DNA of 63,507 bases from an uncultured bacterium (GTDB taxonomy: Bacteria > Patescibacteriota > Saccharimonadia > Saccharimonadales > Saccharimonadaceae): assembly GCA_903952435.1 (NCBI GenBank), contig CAJBFN010000003.1, positions 1-63,507 of the forward strand, read 5' to 3'. Position 1 is the first letter of the stretch. Every line of letters starts with the position of its first letter. Shown in pieces: positions 59,706 through 63,507 of this stretch. The position numbers and the translations under genes are program-made. The notes under the pieces are model-generated. The model had not been told where the DNA came from. It did no database searches and saw only the letters and a list, made by a program, of their open reading frames with translations.

Positions 59706-60470
59706 TTACGGGCGAAGTGTGCCAGCAAATACTTGCCAGGCCAACAAAGATTTAGCAACTAAACTTAAAACAATATAGGCAAACTCGCCATAAAGATAGT
59801 TTTTCCAATTACCAATCTTTTTGTATTGCAAAATCATATTAATCGCAAAACAGTTAAAGAAGATAAAAATCGAAACAAATATCCAATAAACGAAATCTGG
59901 CGCAGCCTTGCCGTTGTCGGCGCTCATCCAAAAATAAAATGCAATAACAACCCAAGGTATTGCCCCCGCTAAACAACCAATAATATAACTTAACCAGCTA
60001 GTCTTTTTTGTTGTCTGATTGTGAACTTCCATGACCAAGCCCATAAGATTCATAACAGAGGTTAATGCAAATATCATAACCAAACTCATTGCATCATAAA
60101 CACCAACCAACAAGGCTATTGCAACCATCATTATACTGGCCGATATCGAATATTCTATCCAGCGAGCTTTATTAATGCCCTTTTCAAGATCCGAATTGTA
60201 TTTTTTATTATAAACTGTGGCAATTATTAAGTGCGCAGTAGCCGAAAGGAAGAAAAATATCGCAATTAACATCGGCAAGGGCAAATCAAATAAAACCTTT
60301 GTCGCCGGCTCTAGATGAAAAGTAGCCTCGTTAAATTTTAAAAACGTCCCATTTATCGGCAGTGTAAAAACTTTGCTTAAAATTAATATTGCGATACCCT
60401 GGGCAAGATGAAGACCGCCCATTACTAAGTTAAAATTCCTTAACCTGTTTTTTGTGATTGGTTTACTCAT
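59706..60470 (-). CDS. Heliorhodopsin
   Basis: 254 residues, seven membrane segments, a retinal-binding photoreceptor with inverted topology relative to type-1 rhodopsins. The last helix has LSLVAKSLLAWQVFAGTL, placing the Schiff-base Lys at 240. The third helix has RWIEYSISASIMM with the counterion Glu at 106. His21 and His80 match the two buried His of the family; these positions are within one or two of the reference protein. No retinal or carotenoid synthesis gene is in the window, so retinal may come from outside. It diverges from VKOR, and both have leaderless-type promoters. Confidence 0.9.
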   Translation of the reverse strand: MSKPITKNRLRNFNLVMGGLHLAQGIAILILSKVFTLPINGTFLKFNEATFHLEPATKVLFDLPLPMLIAIFFFLSATAHLIIATVYNKKYNSDLEKGINKARWIEYSISASIMMVAIALLVGVYDAMSLVMIFALTSVMNLMGLVMEVHNQTTKKTSWLSYIIGCLAGAIPWVVIAFYFWMSADNGKAAPDFVYWIFVSIFIFFNCFAINMILQYKKIGNWKNYLYGEFAYIVLSLVAKSLLAWQVFAGTLRP

Positions 60471-60476
60471 AACTTA

Positions 60477-60482
60477 AATATA
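60477..60482 (-). promoter_or_regulatory. -10 box for a leaderless heliorhodopsin mRNA
   Basis: TATATT, six bases before the ATG, no SD; 22 bases from the divergent VKOR -10. Confidence 0.6.
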
Positions 60483-60504
60483 ACATAACCGTAAAAAATT
60501 TTGA

Positions 60505-60510
60505 TATAAT
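60505..60510 (+). promoter_or_regulatory. Extended -10 for a leaderless VKOR mRNA
   Basis: TGA-TATAAT, six bases before the ATG, no SD. Confidence 0.65.
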
Positions 60511-60516
60511 TAAATT

Positions 60517-61110
60517 ATGATAAACTTAAATTTCTTCAAGAACCACACCAATCAAAAAAACCTTTATATGACCATGACAATATCAGCCATCGTAGGACTT
60601 ATCGCCTCTTTTTGGCAGATGATCGAGAAAATCGCCATTTTAACAGCCCCAACCGAGCCGCTGTCTTGCAATATCAATGCCATCTTCAACTGCTCAAACA
60701 TCTTGAATGTCTGGCAAAGTTCAGTCTTTGGATTCCCAAATTCATTAATGTGTATCGTTTTCTTTGTAATAATACTGGCTATTGGCCTGGTCGGCTGGAC
60801 TGGCGGCACAATTAATAAAAACCTACGCCTAACGCTGCAAGCTTTCACGCTATTTTTCATAGGTTTTGGTTTTTGGTATTTATGGCAAAGTATTTTTACT
60901 GTCGGCGCTATCTGTATATTTTGCTTATTCTGCTACGCAGCCGTTTTAGCAATCAGCTTTACCTGGCTACGAATCAACCAGCACGACTTGCCTATCAGTA
61001 AAAATGCTAAAAAATTTATTGACGCTACGGTCGCCGATGGCTCAGATTTATTCATATGGCTATCGATTGCTTTAATAATTATTGGCGAAATGGTTTGGCA
61101 ATTCGCCTAA
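60517..61110 (+). CDS. Vitamin K epoxide reductase (VKOR) family protein
   Basis: 197 residues, four to five membrane segments. Loop cysteines C51 and C59 (SCNINAIFNCS) and the active CxxC C133-C136 (GAICIFCLFCY) are present, with FGFPNSLMC between them. VKOR re-oxidises a DsbA-type partner and passes electrons to quinone, making disulfides in exported proteins. No thioredoxin domain is fused and no DsbA is adjacent. The GyrI-like gene follows 11 bases later. Confidence 0.92.
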   Translation: MINLNFFKNHTNQKNLYMTMTISAIVGLIASFWQMIEKIAILTAPTEPLSCNINAIFNCSNILNVWQSSVFGFPNSLMCIVFFVIILAIGLVGWTGGTINKNLRLTLQAFTLFFIGFGFWYLWQSIFTVGAICIFCLFCYAAVLAISFTWLRINQHDLPISKNAKKFIDATVADGSDLFIWLSIALIIIGEMVWQFA

Positions 61111-61121
61111 GGAAAATTTAA

Positions 61122-61634
61122 ATGAAAGCATTTGTTCCAGAATTAACAAATTTAAATGACAGAAAAATGCTAACGATAAACAGTGTTGGCGACCCAAATA
61201 TAGTTGGCAATGATATCTTTCCAGTACTTTATGGCACTGCCTATGGAACTAAATTTAAGACTTTCAAGCCAAAAGGCATAAAGATGGAACTTGGTAAATT
61301 ATGTGCCATCTGGCCTGATGCTCATATCAAACCAAAGAGTCAATGGACTGGAATTTGGGCAGTGCCAGTACCAGATTTTGTAACCGAATCTGACATAATC
61401 CAGAAAGACCCTAAACGGCCAGTCAAGCTAGTTGTTTGGCTAGGCGGAACTTATGCCCAAATACTACACAAAGGCAAATACACCGACGAAGCCCCAACTA
61501 TTGCGAAACTCCACGAATTTATCGAAAGCAACGGCGTTAAAATGGAAAACGTTATTGGCGCCCACGAGGAAGAATATCTAACCTCACCAGATGCTAAAGA
61601 AGTAAAAACAATTATTCGTTACCGAATTAAATAA
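61122..61634 (+). CDS. GyrI-like small-molecule-binding domain protein
   Basis: 170 residues. The second half follows the GyrI-like effector-binding fold: GGTYAQILHKGKYTDEAPT near 112, then KLHEFIESNG, and HEEEYLTSPDAKEVKTIIRY at the end. No DNA-binding domain is fused. Such stand-alone domains bind or hydrolyse small hydrophobic compounds; the ligand is unknown. AAGGAAAA precedes the ATG, directly downstream of VKOR. Confidence 0.8.
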   Translation: MKAFVPELTNLNDRKMLTINSVGDPNIVGNDIFPVLYGTAYGTKFKTFKPKGIKMELGKLCAIWPDAHIKPKSQWTGIWAVPVPDFVTESDIIQKDPKRPVKLVVWLGGTYAQILHKGKYTDEAPTIAKLHEFIESNGVKMENVIGAHEEEYLTSPDAKEVKTIIRYRIK

Positions 61635-61636
61635 TA

Positions 61637-61990
61637 TTATTCAACTGTGATATGGATACCGTTTTTATCGATATCGATTTGTTTGCTTGGCGAACTGACA
61701 ACGTGACTGTCGCCAAGCGCTACAACAGCGATTGCGCCCAAAGCAAATATAGCCAAGATGACCGATAATATCTTCCAAACTATATTATGAAGAGATAAAA
61801 CCGATAAACCGGCTGCGATTATAAATAATGGCCATAAACCAACAATACTAGACCAATTTATATGCGCAAAACCAAAATTACTAGCAATTAACATAGAACC
61901 AATCAGAATCAGCAATAATCCCCAAAAAATCCGACCCACGCCCCACTCTTTTGTTTTTTTGCTATCGGTCATTTTAAAATTATTTTCCAT
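61637..61990 (-). CDS. LiaI/DUF5668-like membrane protein
   Basis: 117 residues: three hydrophobic segments, the first two forming the RIFWGLLLILIGSMLIASNF...WPLFIIAAGLSVL pattern of LiaI-LiaF-like/DUF5668 proteins, followed by a short polar tail. GGGGGT precedes the ATG, which lies within the last codons of the PspC gene (11-base overlap). Envelope-stress role by analogy. Confidence 0.8.
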   Translation of the reverse strand: MENNFKMTDSKKTKEWGVGRIFWGLLLILIGSMLIASNFGFAHINWSSIVGLWPLFIIAAGLSVLSLHNIVWKILSVILAIFALGAIAVVALGDSHVVSSPSKQIDIDKNGIHITVE

Positions 61991-62441
61991 TTTTTACCCC
62001 CTTAGTAAAAACAAAGATGCCAGCAAAAATCAATATAACTGGCCAAATAAATTCCCATTTAAATATTCCCCAAGCAGGAAAAAGTTGCGCCAGTAACAGC
62101 CAACTACCAAAAATAACCAGACCACAACCAAGATAATTTCGAATCCGACTAGCCGATCCATTAGATTGCATTTCGTGGCCTAAATCTTTAATCTTCTGGC
62201 TAATTTCTTCACCATCAACCGAAGCGTGAGCCTTAATCGTTGCGCCATCATCAACTGGCAATATTATTGCCAAAATAATATAAAGTAAAATCGCAGCGCC
62301 ACCAGTAACAAATATGCCTACAACAAAAATAACCCTTATTAGAGTTACATCAAAATCAAAATAATCCGCCAACCCAGCACAAACACCAGCTATTCGCCCC
62401 TGTTTTGGTGATCGATACAACGGCCTTTTTATATTAACCAT
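61980..62441 (-). CDS. PspC-domain protein with DUF5668-like membrane segments
   Basis: 153 residues. PspC domain (about 5-62): LYRSPKQGRIAGVCAGLADYFDFDVTLIRVIFVVG, then two further membrane segments with NYLGCGLVIFGSWLLLAQLFPAW. PspC proteins sense or respond to membrane stress. AGGAGATTTT precedes the ATG. Two-gene operon with the LiaI-like protein. Confidence 0.88.
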   Translation of the reverse strand: MVNIKRPLYRSPKQGRIAGVCAGLADYFDFDVTLIRVIFVVGIFVTGGAAILLYIILAIILPVDDGATIKAHASVDGEEISQKIKDLGHEMQSNGSASRIRNYLGCGLVIFGSWLLLAQLFPAWGIFKWEFIWPVILIFAGIFVFTKGVKNGK

Positions 62442-62494
62442 AAAATCTCCTATTTATACATATTATTCTACTACTAATAATAGTAAAACTTCAA

Positions 62495-63214
62495 CTATAA
62501 ACCTGTTGTGTGAAATATATTACCTATAATGTAAGTTACCGACATTGCAATCATACCGCCAACGATAACCCTTATAGTAGATTTACGAATATTTGACCCG
62601 CTTGCCCTAGCACTCAGAACCCCAGCGATGGCCAAAGCAACAACAACCGCCCCAAACGTTACGGGAACGGAAAAGTCGCCAACAGGTAGCATAATAGCTA
62701 CTAGCGGTATCAATGAACCTACAATAAACGAACTGGCCGAGGCTATCATAGAAACCCATGGATTTGTCAGATGTTTTGGATCAATATGCAAATCGACATC
62801 AGCGTGAACGGCTAGTGCATCGGCTTTTGTCAGTTCTTTCGCAACCGAATTAGCAGTTTTAAGATCTAAGCCCTCAGCCTTATAGATCGAAACTAAATCA
62901 TCCAACTCTTCTTTTGGATGATTTTTTAGGTCTAGTTTTTCTTCATTCAACAAAGATTCTTCTGTGTCGCGCTGTGTGCTAACCGAAATATATTCACCAA
63001 CCGCCATGGACATTGCGCCAGCAATAATCCCAGCCAACCCGGCTGTTAATATGGCCGACTTGGATTGGGCGGCCTCTGCAACACCAATAACCAAACCGGC
63101 AATAGACACTATACCGTCATTAGCGCCCAAAACCGCAGCTCGCAGACGGTTCTCTTTTTTGTTTAGATTAACACCGCTATTTGAATTAGTCCAAGACCGT
63201 TGGTATTTATGCAT
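62495..63214 (-). CDS. VIT1/CCC1-family transporter
   Basis: 239 residues with a start chosen at MHKYQRSW. LRAAVLGANDGIVSIAGLVIGVAEA near 27, GAMSMAVGEYISVSTQRD near 69, a cytoplasmic helical region (about 85-140) and three C-terminal membrane segments are typical of VIT family proteins that move iron or manganese ions. An upstream ATG would overlap the small PspC gene. No clear SD; TATTTT lies five bases before the ATG. Confidence 0.85.
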   Translation of the reverse strand: MHKYQRSWTNSNSGVNLNKKENRLRAAVLGANDGIVSIAGLVIGVAEAAQSKSAILTAGLAGIIAGAMSMAVGEYISVSTQRDTEESLLNEEKLDLKNHPKEELDDLVSIYKAEGLDLKTANSVAKELTKADALAVHADVDLHIDPKHLTNPWVSMIASASSFIVGSLIPLVAIMLPVGDFSVPVTFGAVVVALAIAGVLSARASGSNIRKSTIRVIVGGMIAMSVTYIIGNIFHTTGL

Positions 63215-63230
63215 AGTCAAAAATACGGTT

Positions 63231-63440
63231 CTATTTTTTAATTTTAGCGCCGCCACTAACTGGCATAACAAGAATTAGTATCAAATAAATCCAAAATCCA
63301 GCACTGCCCAAGAAAGCACCAACAACGAATAATACCCTCATCAAAGTCACGTCCATATCGAAATAATCTGCCAATCCAGCACAAACTCCGGCTATTTTTC
63401 CATCTTTAGGAATTCTATACAAGGTTTTTTTCGTTGCCAT
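63231..63440 (-). CDS. Small PspC-domain protein
   Basis: 69 residues, a bare PspC domain: LYRIPKDGKIAGVCAGLADYFDMDVTLMRVLFVVG followed by one membrane segment and a short basic end. Very similar to the N-terminus of the 62 kb PspC protein, indicating a duplication on either side of the VIT gene. AGGGGACTAATT precedes the ATG. Confidence 0.88.
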   Translation of the reverse strand: MATKKTLYRIPKDGKIAGVCAGLADYFDMDVTLMRVLFVVGAFLGSAGFWIYLILILVMPVSGGAKIKK

Positions 63441-63507
63441 AATTAGTCCCCTATTTTATTGTTTTATTGTTTTATTAATTACAATGATACTACAGATTCA
63501 AGAAATA

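Noticed and set aside
62964-63278. 104-codon plus-strand frame opposite the VIT gene
   Set aside because: It is a shadow of a well-supported gene on the other strand, as are the other long opposite-strand frames over tig, dnaE, nusA, gatA and rsmD.

Overview
The window looks like a chromosomal segment of a Patescibacteria (CPR) bacterium, most likely Candidatus Saccharibacteria (TM7). That placement is inference from gene content and style. It rests on dense short operons, stop codons used as in the standard code (TGA is a stop in pheS and tktN, TGG is Trp), a GatCAB route instead of free-standing glutaminyl/asparaginyl charging, an RNase HII-YraN fusion, a DnaE with a complete PHP site, a monoderm-type envelope set (PBP1A, type IV pilus parts, VKOR), and no amino acid, cofactor or lipid biosynthesis genes. 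A heliorhodopsin suggests an environmental, light-exposed lineage. No rRNA, CRISPR array, insertion sequence or prophage is visible. No stretch longer than about 300 bases lacks a gene or a described element.

Layout. 0-2.6 kb: hisS-tig. 2.7-7.0 kb: four members (A-D) of an unrecognised protein family, each behind a similar 5' RNA leader, with a SpoU methylase gene and a possible tiny RNA or micro-ORF between them. A fifth member (E) lies at 57.2-58.1 kb. 7.0-9.2 kb: two tRNA-Leu genes around an FAD oxidase, plus an unassigned structured element. 9.2-21 kb: pgeF-like, rsmD, recG (with an in-frame palindromic insert), tyrS, PBP1A, a PIN-TRAM protein, radA, an anchored HExxH protein and nusA. 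21-33 kb: secreted DUF1524 nuclease, Nudix protein, M1 aminopeptidase, rnhB-yraN, rplS, pilB, a second SpoU gene, dnaE and two small envelope proteins. 33-38 kb: gatC-gatA-(HEPN-like)-gatB-galU. 38-43 kb: DEAD helicase with a long leader, a pilin fused to a glycine-rich domain, uvrB. 43-48.7 kb: a sugar-phosphate operon (rpiB-rpe-tktN-tktC-fba-pfkB). 48.7-56 kb: relA/spoT, ppa, trxB, FKBP, pheT, pheS. 56-63.5 kb: aquaporin with a Cys-rich tail, family member E, rmuC, heliorhodopsin diverging from VKOR, a GyrI-like protein, and a PspC/LiaI/VIT1 envelope cluster.

Two expression styles coexist. At least fourteen genes have a -10 hexamer ending about 6-8 bases before the start codon and no Shine-Dalgarno sequence, so they are probably leaderless. 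The others have good SD sequences (AGGAGG, GGGGGT). The five A-E leaders differ from both: a conserved GAAC(C/T)TTAA box probably at the very 5' end of the mRNA, a 12-15 bp hairpin, usually a third strand that competes for it, a small helper hairpin, and then a strong SD. This leader with its protein family is the best candidate here for an undescribed system.
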